From assembly GCF_002884495.1 (NCBI RefSeq), contig NZ_KZ614145.1:3424423-3488422 (forward strand): DNA of 64,000 bases, written 5' to 3'. Every line of letters begins with the position of its first letter. The first letter of the stretch is position 1. The DNA is from Rummeliibacillus pycnus. Its GTDB lineage: Bacteria; Bacillota; Bacilli; Bacillales_A; Planococcaceae. Below are positions 1-8,788 of this stretch, piece by piece. Under the pieces are notes generated by a model. It made no database searches. It had not been told where the DNA came from and saw only the letters and a list, made by a program, of their open reading frames with translations. The position numbers and the translations under genes were made by a program.

Positions 1-2
1 AA

Positions 3-107
3 GAAAGTCTGTTGTCTTTTCAAGCCAATAAAATCGTGTTATATAAAACAAACCTAGAGAAAACACCTAAATATGAACCAATTGAAACCTTTACCCTAAT
101 AGAGTGA
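3..107 (+). CDS. C-terminal end of an unidentified protein (partial)
   Basis: The third frame is open from the first bases of the window to a TGA at 105-107, giving 34 residues that end in PIETFTLIE. The other two forward frames close sooner, and the composition is that of a plausible soluble protein tail. The start lies outside the window. Too little is present to name a family, and it could be a chance open stretch. Confidence 0.3.
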   Translation, partial: ESLLSFQANKIVLYKTNLEKTPKYEPIETFTLIE

Positions 108-170
108 TTCACTATAGATTTACGGTAAAGTATAAGATTGTAAACAGCAAGGAGATGTATGAGATCCAAG

Positions 171-206
171 AAACCATCCCAAACTTTCGGAGCAAAAGGA
201 TGGTTT
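171..206. terminator. Hairpin between convergent genes, weak terminator
   Basis: AAACCATCC at 171-179 pairs perfectly with GGATGGTTT at 198-206 across an 18-nt loop. Neither strand has a long U tract, so termination may be inefficient. The position between the end of the partial + strand gene and the end of the - strand DUF1284 gene suits a shared terminator. Confidence 0.4.
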
Positions 207-227
207 CATCATCAATAGTTAAGTGAT

Positions 228-644
228 TTATTTCACCTCATTTAATCCCTTTCCTTGAAGAATCCTTTGAATCCCTTCTTCACAAAATCCGTAAGAACGC
301 CAGGAACAAGTTTCACAGACTGTTTGAATATCAGATGGAATAACATGTTTTTGAATCCGGGATTCAATGTCCTCCCATTTTAAAATTTGCCCAATTTCTA
401 ATCCAACTTTTTCTAAAATTTTGGCATCCATTTGAAAAATGTCATTATCTTGACAGTGATATTCCCCAGAGTTTGGATACTTTTCACATAATTGATCAGG
501 TCCATTTACAAGCTGAACCAAAGTCTTAGGATGGTTTCTCAAGGATTGATGTATGTGAGTCATATTTTTAACGTATTCTTTTGAATAGCCCATTCCGCGA
601 TAGCCTAGTAGACAAAAGATATGATGCCCTCTTAATCGGTACAT
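228..644 (-). CDS. DUF1284 family Cys-rich protein
   Basis: The 138-residue protein begins MYRLRGHHIFCLLGYRGMG, the signature start of DUF1284. It has six cysteines (about residues 11, 53, 64, 110, 113, 121), including a C-terminal CETC...C cluster that suggests metal or Fe-S binding. The function is unknown. I chose the ATG at 644 because a GGGGGGAG ribosome site lies four bases upstream; the open frame extends 24 bases further. There is no membrane segment, so a cytoplasmic location is likely. A Fur-box-like sequence lies about 65 bp upstream and, if real, would tie the gene to iron. Confidence 0.8.
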   Translation of the reverse strand: MYRLRGHHIFCLLGYRGMGYSKEYVKNMTHIHQSLRNHPKTLVQLVNGPDQLCEKYPNSGEYHCQDNDIFQMDAKILEKVGLEIGQILKWEDIESRIQKHVIPSDIQTVCETCSWRSYGFCEEGIQRILQGKGLNEVK

Positions 645-705
645 TGTTCTCCCCCCCAGTTGCATCAAACTTATAAGTAAACCAAATTGTATATTTAGTT
701 AACTT

Positions 706-717
706 AATGATAATCAT
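706..717. promoter_or_regulatory. Fur-box-like sequence upstream of DUF1284 gene
   Basis: AATGATAATCAT matches the centre of the classical 19-bp Fur consensus; the flanking bases match less well. It lies 62-73 bp upstream of the chosen DUF1284 start on the minus strand, where an operator would act. The assignment rests on sequence resemblance alone. Confidence 0.35.
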
Positions 718-765
718 ACCATAAAGACAAGAAAAAAGTGCTAGGTCCTTTAGGATGAATGAAAA

Positions 766-1074
766 TGGAGCTATCTAAAAAGCTTTTATTCAAATAAAGA
801 AAAATAAAAATCTGCTTATTCTATCGTAAAAATAAACAGATTTTTTATTGAGCATATATACTTGTTAATCTACATTTCAGGCTGCGAGCCCTCGAAAGAA
901 TTTCTTTCGTTCCAAGTGTTTCAGGGATGTTTATTCACTGTCCTACGGGAATAGTAGGAGCTGAAGTACCAAGACTGAGTTCGTGCCCGAGGAAGCCCCT
1001 AGCTGAAAAAGAATCAATATAGCAGAAAAGTATCCCTTTGTTTAGGGTGTTATTTTACTTTTTGGACAACTCCA
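766..1074. repeat. MITE-like repeat, copy 1 (about 309 bp)
   Basis: The element begins TGGAGCTATCTAAAAAG and ends TTTTTGGACAACTCCA, imperfect terminal inverted repeats of about 16 bp. It contains a hairpin (AAAAATCTG ... CAGATTTTTT, 809-847) also present in the copy near 62.7 kb, and an internal stretch resembling a short GC-richer intergenic repeat that I recall as common in Bacillaceae genomes. It has no transposase frame. It fills most of the gap between the DUF1284 gene and fer; I see no gene in it. Confidence 0.6.
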
Positions 1075-1134
1075 ATTTTTATTGTCATGTACCTATTAAT
1101 CCCTTTGTTATCGAATTTATAGAGTTGTTAAGTA

Positions 1135-1392
<258 letters not shown>

Positions 1393-1413
1393 CTAAGTTT
1401 TTTGCTCTTATGA

Positions 1414-2430
1414 TTAAGCATTGGTCATGTTATTTTTTTCTTTCATTATGGTTGTACTGTGAAGAGCCTGCATATCAGCTGTTGGGTCAATATATACTTT
1501 TGCACTACTAATAGCGACAGGTGCTTCTCCAAATCCAGTAGCAATCAATTTAATCTTTCCTTCATATGTGCAAATGTCTCCTGCAGCATAAATGCCTTCT
1601 ATATTTGTTTCTAAATTACTGTTGACAACAATTGAATTATTTTCAATTTCAAGCCCCCAATTTTTGATGGGGCCAAGTGAAGTAGCAAATCCATAATTGA
1701 CAATTACAGCATCTATGCACAAGGTTTCTTTACGAGTTCCTTTTACCTCTTGAAGTACGACCTGTTCAATCTGATCTTCTCCAATAAGTTCGGTGGGGAC
1801 AAATGGTGTCATCACTTCAACAGAAGAATTTTTTAAGTTCTCGACGCTCTGTTCATGAGCACGAAATGTATCTCTTCTGTGTACTAATGTGACATGTTGA
1901 GCAATTGGCTCTAACATTAAAGCCCAGTCAACAGCTGAATCACCTCCACCAAAAACAACTACTCGTTTTCCTGTAAACTTATTTAAATCATTAATAAAGT
2001 AATGAATATTACGTCCTTCATATTTCTCTATGCCGTCAAGTTGCAATTTTTTTGGTTGAAATGCTCCGTTACCAGCTGTGATGAGTATGGTTTTTGAGTA
2101 ATGGATTTCTGTATTTGTTATTAGTTTAAATGTACCATCAGGCTGTTTTTCAAGTTGTTCAACAGATTGCTCAAGACATATAGTAGGATTAAATAGTCCC
2201 ATTTGTTCTTTTAAATTATTGACAAGTTCTTGAGCACGGATTTTTGGAAACCCTGCAATATCATAAATATACTTTTCAGGATATAATGCAGATAATTGTC
2301 CACCTAGTTGCGGAAGATTTTCAATTATTTTCACTGATAGTTGCCTCATACCAGCATAAAAGGCAGCAAATAATCCTACTGGCCCTCCACCAATAATCGT
2401 TATGTCAAACACTTGATCATTTTGTGGCAT
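1414..2430 (-). CDS. Ferredoxin--NADP(+) reductase, YumC type
   Basis: This 338-residue flavoprotein has the thioredoxin-reductase-like fold of Bacillus YumC. An FAD-binding GGGPVG is at residues 14-19, a second dinucleotide site ([14 protein letters not shown]) near 157-170, and a GD...GEAPVA flavin motif near the C terminus. It lacks the redox CxxC of thioredoxin reductase, which separates it from TrxB. It moves electrons between NADPH and ferredoxin in the cytoplasm. The ATG at 2430 has an AGGAG site upstream. It is the first gene of a two-gene unit with fer. Confidence 0.9.
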   Translation of the reverse strand: MPQNDQVFDITIIGGGPVGLFAAFYAGMRQLSVKIIENLPQLGGQLSALYPEKYIYDIAGFPKIRAQELVNNLKEQMGLFNPTICLEQSVEQLEKQPDGTFKLITNTEIHYSKTILITAGNGAFQPKKLQLDGIEKYEGRNIHYFINDLNKFTGKRVVVFGGGDSAVDWALMLEPIAQHVTLVHRRDTFRAHEQSVENLKNSSVEVMTPFVPTELIGEDQIEQVVLQEVKGTRKETLCIDAVIVNYGFATSLGPIKNWGLEIENNSIVVNSNLETNIEGIYAAGDICTYEGKIKLIATGFGEAPVAISSAKVYIDPTADMQALHSTTIMKEKNNMTNA

Positions 2431-2474
2431 TCAATGCACGCTCCTCACACAAGATATCTAATTTTTCTATACCA

Positions 2475-2520
2475 TTCACTGTGAAACAAGCTAAACATAA
2501 ATTTCACTTGATTAAAGTGA
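2475..2520. promoter_or_regulatory. Paired TTCAC/GTGAA palindromes upstream of the FNR gene
   Basis: TTCACTGTGAA (2475-2485) and TCACTTgattaAAGTGA (2504-2520) are both exact inverted repeats sharing the TCACT core, and another AGTGAAA follows near 2574. They lie 45-90 bp upstream of the reductase start, suitable for an operator. No regulator is identified. I see no gene in the rest of 2431-2780. Confidence 0.35.
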
Positions 2521-2780
2521 TTTATGAATTATCTTATTTCTATGAGTTATTCTAGTGGAGAAAAATGAAAATACAGTGAAATCCATAACAATATTAAAAA
2601 AAGGATAATGCAATAACTTAACAGGGAAATTCCTGATAGGGCAACTATGTGATATAGTATTTCTATTCGATGTATTCAAAGTTGAAAAGATTTGAGTGGC
2701 GCAAATCCAAGTTTGAACGTTTAAAATCAGACTTTTTATAGATTCATTTTTTCAATAATTATTGTCAAAAGCCAAATCTA

Positions 2781-2809
2781 AAAAAAGCCTCTAGTCAGAG
2801 GCTTTTTTT
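2781..2809 (-). terminator. Intrinsic terminator after tatD
   Basis: AAAAAAGCCTCT, a 4-base loop, then AGAGGCTTTTTTT: a perfect six-pair G/C-containing stem with A and T runs on both sides. It lies directly downstream of the minus-strand tatD stop. Confidence 0.85.
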
Positions 2810-2816
2810 ACTACAT

Positions 2817-3605
2817 TTATAAGTGAAAGAAACGCTGCGTATTTTCAATAGAATGTCTTATTATTTCTTCAGGAGAAACATGCATATATTTAGCAATTTC
2901 ACCAACAATATGTGGAAGAAAAGCAGGTTCATTTCTACCATGTTTAGGCTTTGGCTTTAAAGTTCGAGGTGTTAAATAAGGGGCGTCAGTTTCAATCATT
3001 AATCGATCAAGCGGAATATATTGCACGGCTTCTTGTAATTCTTTGCCTCGTCTCTCGTCACAAATCCATCCTGTAATACCAATGTGAAAACCTAAGAATA
3101 CTAATTCTTTTACTTCTGTTTTATTCCCTGTAAAACAGTGAACTACTGATTTTTCAATTTGATCTGGATGATTTTTCATGATTTCAACAAATCGTGTATG
3201 GGCATCTCGAACATGTAAAAAGAGTGGCATATCCATTTCTTTTGCCAAATCTAATTGTGCTTCAAAACATTCTTCCTGTATATTTTGGGGAGAGTACATC
3301 CGATTAAAATCTAATCCACATTCACCAATGGCCACAACTTCTTTTTGATGAGCTAACTGACGTAATTCTTGGATTGAGCCTTGATGAAATTCACTTGCAT
3401 CATGTGGATGAATTCCTGCCGTTGAAAAGAGAATATCGGGAAAACGTTTTGCAATGTGAAGGCTTTCCTTACTTCCTGCTAAACTTGAGCCTGTGAGAAT
3501 CATCTGTCCAACACCATTTTGAATAGCACGTTCAATGACTTCCTCACGATCTTTTGTAAATTGTTTTTCTGTTAAATTGAGACCAATATCTATTAATGAC
3601 TGCAT
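2817..3605 (-). CDS. tatD: TatD family metal-dependent deoxyribonuclease
   Basis: The 262-residue protein has the TatD order of motifs: IDIGLNLT at the N terminus (where other relatives have DxHxH), AGIHPHDA, GECGLDF, PLFLHVRDAH, VVHCFTG and IETDAPYLTPR. The INLT-type first motif and overall length fit E. coli TatD, a 3'-5' exonuclease active on ssDNA and RNA, better than the YcfH/YabD branch. It should be a cytoplasmic TIM barrel. The gene is monocistronic, with terminators on both sides. Confidence 0.88.
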   Translation of the reverse strand: MQSLIDIGLNLTEKQFTKDREEVIERAIQNGVGQMILTGSSLAGSKESLHIAKRFPDILFSTAGIHPHDASEFHQGSIQELRQLAHQKEVVAIGECGLDFNRMYSPQNIQEECFEAQLDLAKEMDMPLFLHVRDAHTRFVEIMKNHPDQIEKSVVHCFTGNKTEVKELVFLGFHIGITGWICDERRGKELQEAVQYIPLDRLMIETDAPYLTPRTLKPKPKHGRNEPAFLPHIVGEIAKYMHVSPEEIIRHSIENTQRFFHL

Positions 3606-3719
3606 TTAAGTTCCTCCTAAGAGCTAAGCTACATTACATTTGATGATGTATATGTATATATTAGAGAAATAAATTGCATGTGTATACTAATCGAAATCAA
3701 ATAAACTTTTTGGATTTTA

Positions 3720-3748
3720 AAACCACCTAAAGAAGTTCTTTAGGTGGC
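3720..3748 (-). terminator. Intrinsic terminator after the phzF-like gene
   Basis: CCACCTAAAGAA at 3723-3734 and TTCTTTAGGTGG at 3736-3747 are perfect inverted repeats. Read on the minus strand the hairpin is followed by TTTTAAAA. It lies 30 bp beyond the stop of the PhzF-like gene. Confidence 0.8.
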
Positions 3749-3776
3749 CTAAGTAATATGCTTACATCTAGATTGA

Positions 3777-4664
3777 TTAATAATCAATGATTATAGTTTG
3801 GACGAAGACGGCAGTGCCAGATATAGCAATTTTTAAATCGTTGGTATTTTGAATATGTACTGTGACACGCCCATCTCTTTTTAACTCTTGTCCTTGTTCC
3901 ACAATTAGAGAATAGTTTTCTTTTCGATATGGCTTTACGTAGGTTGCATAGAATGCCCCCATTACTCCTGATGCGGTACCTGTAACAGAATCTTCAATTG
4001 TTCCAGAATAAGGAGATGAGAAGTGGCGCGCATGCATATCGGCATCTAAATTAAAAGCTTTGAAGCTAAATGGATGAACAGATGCTTTTGGCATTTCTTT
4101 TAATATTGTTGGAAAAGTAGCCGTATTGGGTTTCATTTTTTCGAATGATTCAATAGTAGAAATCGGAATACACAGTGTCCATTGACCTGTGCTACCATAA
4201 ACGATTGGATATCGTGTATCAATCTCATTTTCTTCTATATTTAATGCAGAAGCTAGTTTCTTTTTTGAACCGTTAAATTTAACAAATTGAGGAGATGCAT
4301 GTTCCATTCGGATTTGGTAATGCGATCCTATTTTTTTTACATGAATCGATAATGTTCCAGCAAGTGTCTCAATAGTATATTGCTCTTTTTCAGGTAGCTT
4401 TTTCTGTTCAATTAAAGCTACCATACTTGCCATCGTAGCATGACCACACAATGGTGTTTCATGCCCAGGTGTAAAGTAGCGTATGCGAACATCTGCAATA
4501 GCAGAAGAAATAGGAAAGGCACATTCATTGAATCCTACTTTTTTAGTAATAGCTTGCATATCTTCGGTTGTTAACTTTTCGGAATTTAATATAATGCCGG
4601 CCGGATTTCCTTTTCCAGGCTTTGTAGTAAAGGCATCATAATGATAAACTTCTATTTGTGTCAT
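3777..4664 (-). CDS. PhzF family isomerase/epimerase
   Basis: This 295-residue protein has the PhzF pattern: YHYDAFTTKPGKGNPAGI at the N terminus, NECAF with the expected catalytic glutamate at residue 47, FTPGHETPLCGHAT, and DSVTGTASG near the C terminus. PhzF of pseudomonads isomerises a phenazine precursor. No phenazine genes are nearby, so here it is more likely a housekeeping isomerase of unknown substrate, as in many Bacillales. It is a cytoplasmic, single-gene unit. Confidence 0.85.
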   Translation of the reverse strand: MTQIEVYHYDAFTTKPGKGNPAGIILNSEKLTTEDMQAITKKVGFNECAFPISSAIADVRIRYFTPGHETPLCGHATMASMVALIEQKKLPEKEQYTIETLAGTLSIHVKKIGSHYQIRMEHASPQFVKFNGSKKKLASALNIEENEIDTRYPIVYGSTGQWTLCIPISTIESFEKMKPNTATFPTILKEMPKASVHPFSFKAFNLDADMHARHFSSPYSGTIEDSVTGTASGVMGAFYATYVKPYRKENYSLIVEQGQELKRDGRVTVHIQNTNDLKIAISGTAVFVQTIIIDY

Positions 4665-4859
4665 TTATGATCACAACCTTTATATTGGATTTTATTTCCA
4701 TGTTTATAACATGATATATTATCATGATAGTAATTACTAGGTAGTTCGTTGAAAACTTGGATGATTTTCTTAAAGAACTTCAAATAAAAAAATCAACATT
4801 TAGGTTCAGTGTTCAAAAAAATAATGAAATGATCATAAAATTAGGGAGGAATTTGATTA

Positions 4860-5375
4860 ATGGAAAACAACGATATATTAATAAGACTAAGATATGCTTT
4901 GGATATTAGAGACAAAGACATGGTCGAGATTTTTAAACTTGGCGGTATAGAAGTAACAAGAGACGAATTACGAAAGATCCTTATTAAATCAAAAGATGAG
5001 TACTATGAAGATGAAATTGATGAAGAATCCGAAGATCAGATGAAATGTAATGATAAGATGTTAAAATCCTTTTTAAATGGCTTCGTAACGTTTAAAAGAG
5101 GACCGCAACAACCTAAACCAGGACAACCTAAAGATCAAGATGCTGCTGAACAGAGCAAAGACCACGTCAATAATATGCTTTTAAAGAAATTAAAAGTGGC
5201 TCTTCAATTAAAAACAGAAGATATGCTAGATATCCTTGATGATGGGGGTATTGCTGTTTCAAAAGGAGAATTAGGCGCAATTTTAAGAAAAGCAGGACAT
5301 CGCAATTATAAAGAGTGTGGCGATAACTTTGCACGTAAATTCTTAAAAGGGTTGACTGTAAGATATAGAGGATAA
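4860..5375 (+). CDS. DUF1456 family protein (YehS-like)
   Basis: The 171-residue protein consists of two copies of a module of about 65 residues. The first is N-I-R-L-R-Y-A-L ... MVEIFKLGGIEV, the second LKKLKVALQL ... MLDILDDGGIAVSKGEL, joined by an acidic, Pro/Gln-rich linker. This duplicated architecture is typical of DUF1456/YehS. There is no catalytic motif and the function is unknown. The start is supported by AGGGAGG seven bases before ATG. It is single and convergent with nothing; a terminator follows. Confidence 0.82.
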   Translation: MENNDILIRLRYALDIRDKDMVEIFKLGGIEVTRDELRKILIKSKDEYYEDEIDEESEDQMKCNDKMLKSFLNGFVTFKRGPQQPKPGQPKDQDAAEQSKDHVNNMLLKKLKVALQLKTEDMLDILDDGGIAVSKGELGAILRKAGHRNYKECGDNFARKFLKGLTVRYRG

Positions 5376-5420
5376 GGTAATTAGGATATATTCAATTTAT
5401 AAAAAAGCTTCTTTCTTATT

Positions 5421-5450
5421 AAAATGTCCTTTACAAAGGGGACATTTTAT
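5421..5450 (+). terminator. Intrinsic terminator after the DUF1456 gene
   Basis: AAAATGTCC, a loop containing tttacaaag, then GGACATTTT, followed by a T-containing tail. An outer pairing of AAAAGCTTCTTTC with GGAAAGAGCTTTTT can extend it. Confidence 0.7.
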
Positions 5451-5478
5451 TATGGAAAGAGCTTTTTCCTTTTTTTGA

Positions 5479-5496
5479 TTATGCTTAATAGCATAA
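5479..5496. promoter_or_regulatory. Short palindrome before the LLM oxidoreductase gene
   Basis: TTATGCT-taat-AGCATAA is a perfect 7-bp inverted repeat with a 4-bp spacer, 34 bp upstream of the oxidoreductase start, where a repressor could block transcription. It could also be chance in AT-rich DNA. Confidence 0.3.
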
Positions 5497-5529
5497 AATA
5501 CTACGCAGAAGAAAAAGGAGGAAGTACTG

Positions 5530-6591
5530 ATGGAAATAGGTGTAACAACTTTTGTAGAAACAACACCAGATGTACAAATAGGCGAAGTTAAAAGTCATGC
5601 TGATCGGATACGTGAGGTTATAGAAGAAATTGTGTTAGCTGATCAAGTAGGATTGGATGTATTCGGGGTAGGGGAGCATCATCGAGCTGATTATGCATGT
5701 TCGGCACCTGCAGTTCTACTTGCAGCAGCTGCATCACAGACAAAACACATTAGATTGAGTAGTGCGGTTTCTGTAATATCTTCGGATGATCCAGTACGTG
5801 TCTATCAAGAATTTGCAACACTTGATGCGATATCAAATGGACGAGCAGAAATTATGGCTGGTAGAGGTTCATTTATTGAATCATTTCCGCTTTTTGGTTA
5901 TGACTTGCAAGATTATGATGAATTGTTCGATGAGAAATTAGATTTATTATTAAAAATTAGAGAATCTGAAAAAGTAACATGGAGTGGGAAACATCGTCCA
6001 GCTATTAATAATCGAGGTGTTTATCCACGTGCAGTTCAAAACCCATTACCCGTTTGGATTGCCAGTGGTGGAACACCTCAATCAGCTGCACGTGCAGGTT
6101 TTCTTGGATTACCGCTTGTACTAGCGATTATTGGTGGAAGTCCTTTGTATTTTGAATCAGTTGTTGAAATATATATAAGAGCGGCAAAACAGGCTGGACA
6201 CGACGTTTCAAAGTTGAAAGTTGCTTCACATTCTCACGGTTTTGTAGCTGAAACAACAGAAATTGCAAAAGAAAAATTTTATCCATCAACTGCTCAGGCG
6301 ATGAATGTCTTAGCAAAAGAACGAGGTTGGGAACCTTATACGCGTCAAACCTTTGAAGAAGCAAGTAGTTTAGAAGGTGCTTTATATGTAGGTGACGTTT
6401 CAACAGTAGCAGAAAAAATAATCTTCCTTCGTAAGAACGTTGGGATTACAAGATTTATGCTTCACGTTCCTGTTGGGTCAATGCTACATAAGGACGTGTT
6501 GAAAGCCATTGAACTATTAGGTACTGAAGTGGCACCAATTGTTAAAGCTGAAATTGATCGCTGGGAAGAGGAGACTGAAAATACTTTTTAA
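5530..6591 (+). CDS. LLM class flavin-dependent oxidoreductase
   Basis: This 353-residue protein belongs to the bacterial luciferase-like family. It has an early GLDVFGVGEHH motif (about residues 42-52), the PAVLLAAAASQTKHIRL segment, and the flavin-site PVWIASGGTPQSA near residue 175. Such enzymes use reduced FMN to oxygenate or reduce varied substrates; the substrate here cannot be read from sequence. AAAAGGAGGAAG precedes the ATG. It is monocistronic, preceded by a palindrome and followed by a gene on the opposite strand. Confidence 0.85.
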   Translation: MEIGVTTFVETTPDVQIGEVKSHADRIREVIEEIVLADQVGLDVFGVGEHHRADYACSAPAVLLAAAASQTKHIRLSSAVSVISSDDPVRVYQEFATLDAISNGRAEIMAGRGSFIESFPLFGYDLQDYDELFDEKLDLLLKIRESEKVTWSGKHRPAINNRGVYPRAVQNPLPVWIASGGTPQSAARAGFLGLPLVLAIIGGSPLYFESVVEIYIRAAKQAGHDVSKLKVASHSHGFVAETTEIAKEKFYPSTAQAMNVLAKERGWEPYTRQTFEEASSLEGALYVGDVSTVAEKIIFLRKNVGITRFMLHVPVGSMLHKDVLKAIELLGTEVAPIVKAEIDRWEEETENTF

Positions 6592-6625
6592 AATAGGATG
6601 TTAGCTTTCATTTTTTATACGATCT

Positions 6626-6671
6626 AAAAACCCCTTCTGATGTTAGATCGTTCCTAACATAGGAGGGGGAG
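6626..6671 (-). terminator. Terminator after the cupin gene
   Basis: On the minus strand an imperfect hairpin (CCCCTCCTATGTTAG against CTAACATCAGAAGGGG) is followed by TTTTTAG. It sits between the convergent LLM and cupin genes. Confidence 0.65.
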
Positions 6672-6688
6672 TTAAATAGTTAAGGCAG

Positions 6689-7312
6689 TTAATGCCTTTC
6701 TTCTTCTTTAGCAAATGGTTTTTTTGGATGAACCGTACCAAATGGATGTTGTGGGGGTGCATAAATGGAATACAGTTTAATCGGTTTGTTTCCCGTATTC
6801 ACTAGATTATGCCATGTACCAGCAGGGACGATGAAGGCAAATCCATCTTTGACTTTTCTTTCAAAGTTCAAGTTATATTTATGATCCCCCATTTGAACAA
6901 TTCCTTGCCCTTCTTCAATACGTACAAATTGATCTAAATGGGGATGAACTTCTAAACCAATATCCTCTCCAACATTAATGCTCATCAAAGTAAGTTGTAA
7001 GTGTTTTCCTGTCCATAAAGCAGTACGATAGGTTTTATTTTGCTCAGTAGCTTTCTCAATATCCACTACAAAGGGTTTCGGACCATAATCCCTCAATACA
7101 ATTGAGCGTTCTTCTTTCTTAGATTTTGAAAAATCAAAGCTCGATTCATCATTCATATCTTGTGTAGCAAACTGTCCTGGAAATACAGGGTGATAGGGGG
7201 TAGGTGAGTAAGAATAAGGTGACAAACCATAAACATTGTACATATGACTATCGTGATACATTGCTTGAGAAAGGCAATATGGACATGAACAAGAATTATA
7301 CATATGACTCAT
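6689..7312 (-). CDS. Cupin-domain protein with Tyr/His-rich N terminus
   Basis: The 207-residue protein has two parts. Residues 1 to about 50 are rich in Tyr, Ser, Pro, His and Cys, like spore-coat proteins. Residues 85-190 form one cupin barrel with VHPHLDQFVRIEEGQG (HxH and a downstream acidic residue) and PAGTWHNLVN supplying the third histidine for a metal. No sugar- or acid-specific motif is seen. The coat-like N terminus suggests a spore-surface role, which is inference. It is a single gene transcribed away from pst. Confidence 0.78.
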   Translation of the reverse strand: MSHMYNSCSCPYCLSQAMYHDSHMYNVYGLSPYSYSPTPYHPVFPGQFATQDMNDESSFDFSKSKKEERSIVLRDYGPKPFVVDIEKATEQNKTYRTALWTGKHLQLTLMSINVGEDIGLEVHPHLDQFVRIEEGQGIVQMGDHKYNLNFERKVKDGFAFIVPAGTWHNLVNTGNKPIKLYSIYAPPQHPFGTVHPKKPFAKEEERH

Positions 7313-7488
7313 TCCTTTACTTTAGGCTTCCCCATCATTTTATTCTCTCATTTAAAAATTGTGATTTATTATTTGGCACTATAGATGGAAAGAATGGATT
7401 CTGATGAAGGAATTCGTTCTGTATTTTCTCCAATAATTTAGAAGTAATATGAAAATTCAATACATATCTGTCAGCATAATCTCGTTAA

Positions 7489-7593
7489 TGTAAATAGAAT
7501 GTAAACATATTTACAAATAAAATAACGAAAAACATGGAGTGTTATTAGTATTTTTGTAAATGTGAGATTTACATTTTAATAAATACATTTACT
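7489..7593. promoter_or_regulatory. PhoP-box-like repeats upstream of pstS
   Basis: Two exact TGTAAA hexamers start at 7489 and 7500, an 11-bp repeat matching the TT(A/T/C)ACA spacing of Bacillus PhoP boxes read on the minus strand. Further TTTACA (7568) and TTTACT (7588) hexamers lie closer to pstS on the plus strand, though their spacing is less regular. Phosphate-starvation control by PhoPR is the expected regime for pst and is inferred here. I see no gene in 7405-7698. Confidence 0.5.
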
Positions 7594-7698
7594 TTAAATT
7601 AATATTGTATACACAGTAGGATAACAATTCAGCTTTATTATAAGGTTGTAAGCCGATAAGAGAAAAAAAGATGGAATTGATAAAGGGAGGAAAAGAAA

Positions 7699-8604
7699 GT
7701 GAAGTTTTCAGGTTTAAAAATGTCAATGGTTGGATTAATTTTAGCAGGTGCTTTAGCTGGTTGCGGAAATGCTCAAAATAGTAGCGATGATAGCACTAGC
7801 GGTTCTGATAATACAAATAATGCAAAAACAGCAGAAATCTCTGGATCAGTTACTGCTGCTGGATCAACTGCTCTTCAACCTCTAGCTGAAGAAGCTGCAA
7901 ATGAAATTCAAGGTACTAACCCAAATCTTACAGTTACTGTACAAGGCGGGGGAAGTGGAACTGGTGTAAACCAAGTAGCTTCTGGTGCAATTGATATTGG
8001 CAACTCTGATGTTCCTTCAGCAGATAAATTGGAAGATAAAACAAAAGCGGACAAGCTTGTTGATAATAAAGTAGCAGGAATTGCCTTTGCAATGGTAGTA
8101 AATAAAGATGTTAAAGTTGATTCTTTAACAGAAAAACAAATTCAAGATATTTTCTCAGGGAAAGTTAAAAACTGGAAAGAAGTTGGCGGAAACGATGAAA
8201 AAATCAATATCATTAACCGTCCAGCATCTTCTGGTACACGTGCAACATTCGAATCAACTCTTATGAAAGACGCTAAAATCAATGATAGTCTTGGAACAGC
8301 ACAAGATTCAAATGGCGCTGTTGAACAATCAGTTAACTCAACACCAGGTTCTATTAGCTATCTAGCTATGTCTTATCTAGTAGGCGACAAAAAGGATGCT
8401 TTAAAAGTATTAAAGATTAATAATGTTGAACCAACTACTGAAAATATCGTAGCTAAAAAATATCCATTCTGGTCATACGAATACATGATTACAAATGGTG
8501 AACCAAAAGATGCTATCAAAGGATTTATCGACTATGTATCTGGTGAAGACTTTGCTGACACAGTGAAGAAAATGGGTTATATCCCAATGTCAGAATTAAA
8601 ATAA
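7699..8604 (+). CDS. pstS: Phosphate ABC transporter, substrate-binding lipoprotein PstS
   Basis: This 301-residue protein begins with a lipoprotein signal peptide ending in the lipobox LAGC (Cys about 22), then a Ser/Asn/Asp-rich linker. The phosphate-binding domain follows, with AAGSTALQPL, GGGSGTGVNQVASGAIDIGNS and RPASSGTRATFE, all hallmark loops of PstS. It captures phosphate outside the membrane and hands it to PstCA. The start is GTG at 7699 after AGGGAGG. It is the first gene of pstSCA and is separated from pstC by 229 bp containing two hairpins. Confidence 0.95.
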   Translation: MKFSGLKMSMVGLILAGALAGCGNAQNSSDDSTSGSDNTNNAKTAEISGSVTAAGSTALQPLAEEAANEIQGTNPNLTVTVQGGGSGTGVNQVASGAIDIGNSDVPSADKLEDKTKADKLVDNKVAGIAFAMVVNKDVKVDSLTEKQIQDIFSGKVKNWKEVGGNDEKINIINRPASSGTRATFESTLMKDAKINDSLGTAQDSNGAVEQSVNSTPGSISYLAMSYLVGDKKDALKVLKINNVEPTTENIVAKKYPFWSYEYMITNGEPKDAIKGFIDYVSGEDFADTVKKMGYIPMSELK

Positions 8605-8627
8605 TTAGTATCAGATAAAGTAAACCT

Positions 8628-8712
8628 TTCATCAATGGGGAGTTCATCACCCCCATTGATGGTTAGTTAAACAAATCGGGCTTTTACGGGCAGTTATCCC
8701 TCCCAAGCTTCT
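8628..8712 (-). repeat. Dispersed hairpin repeat, copy A (between pstS and pstC)
   Basis: A hairpin of CATCAATGGGG (8630-8640) and CCCCATTGATG (8651-8661) is followed by GTTAGTTAAACAAATCGGG and GGGCAGTTATCCCTCC. The same series, reverse-complemented, occurs at 12740-12880, and part of it at 32374-32436. It can terminate or slow transcription after pstS. Confidence 0.6.
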
Positions 8713-8788
8713 TCGTTCTCTCTCAATCTTGAGAAGGGGTCTTACTGTCGGTTAATGCAGGATAAAATAATAATGAATGAAAAGATGA

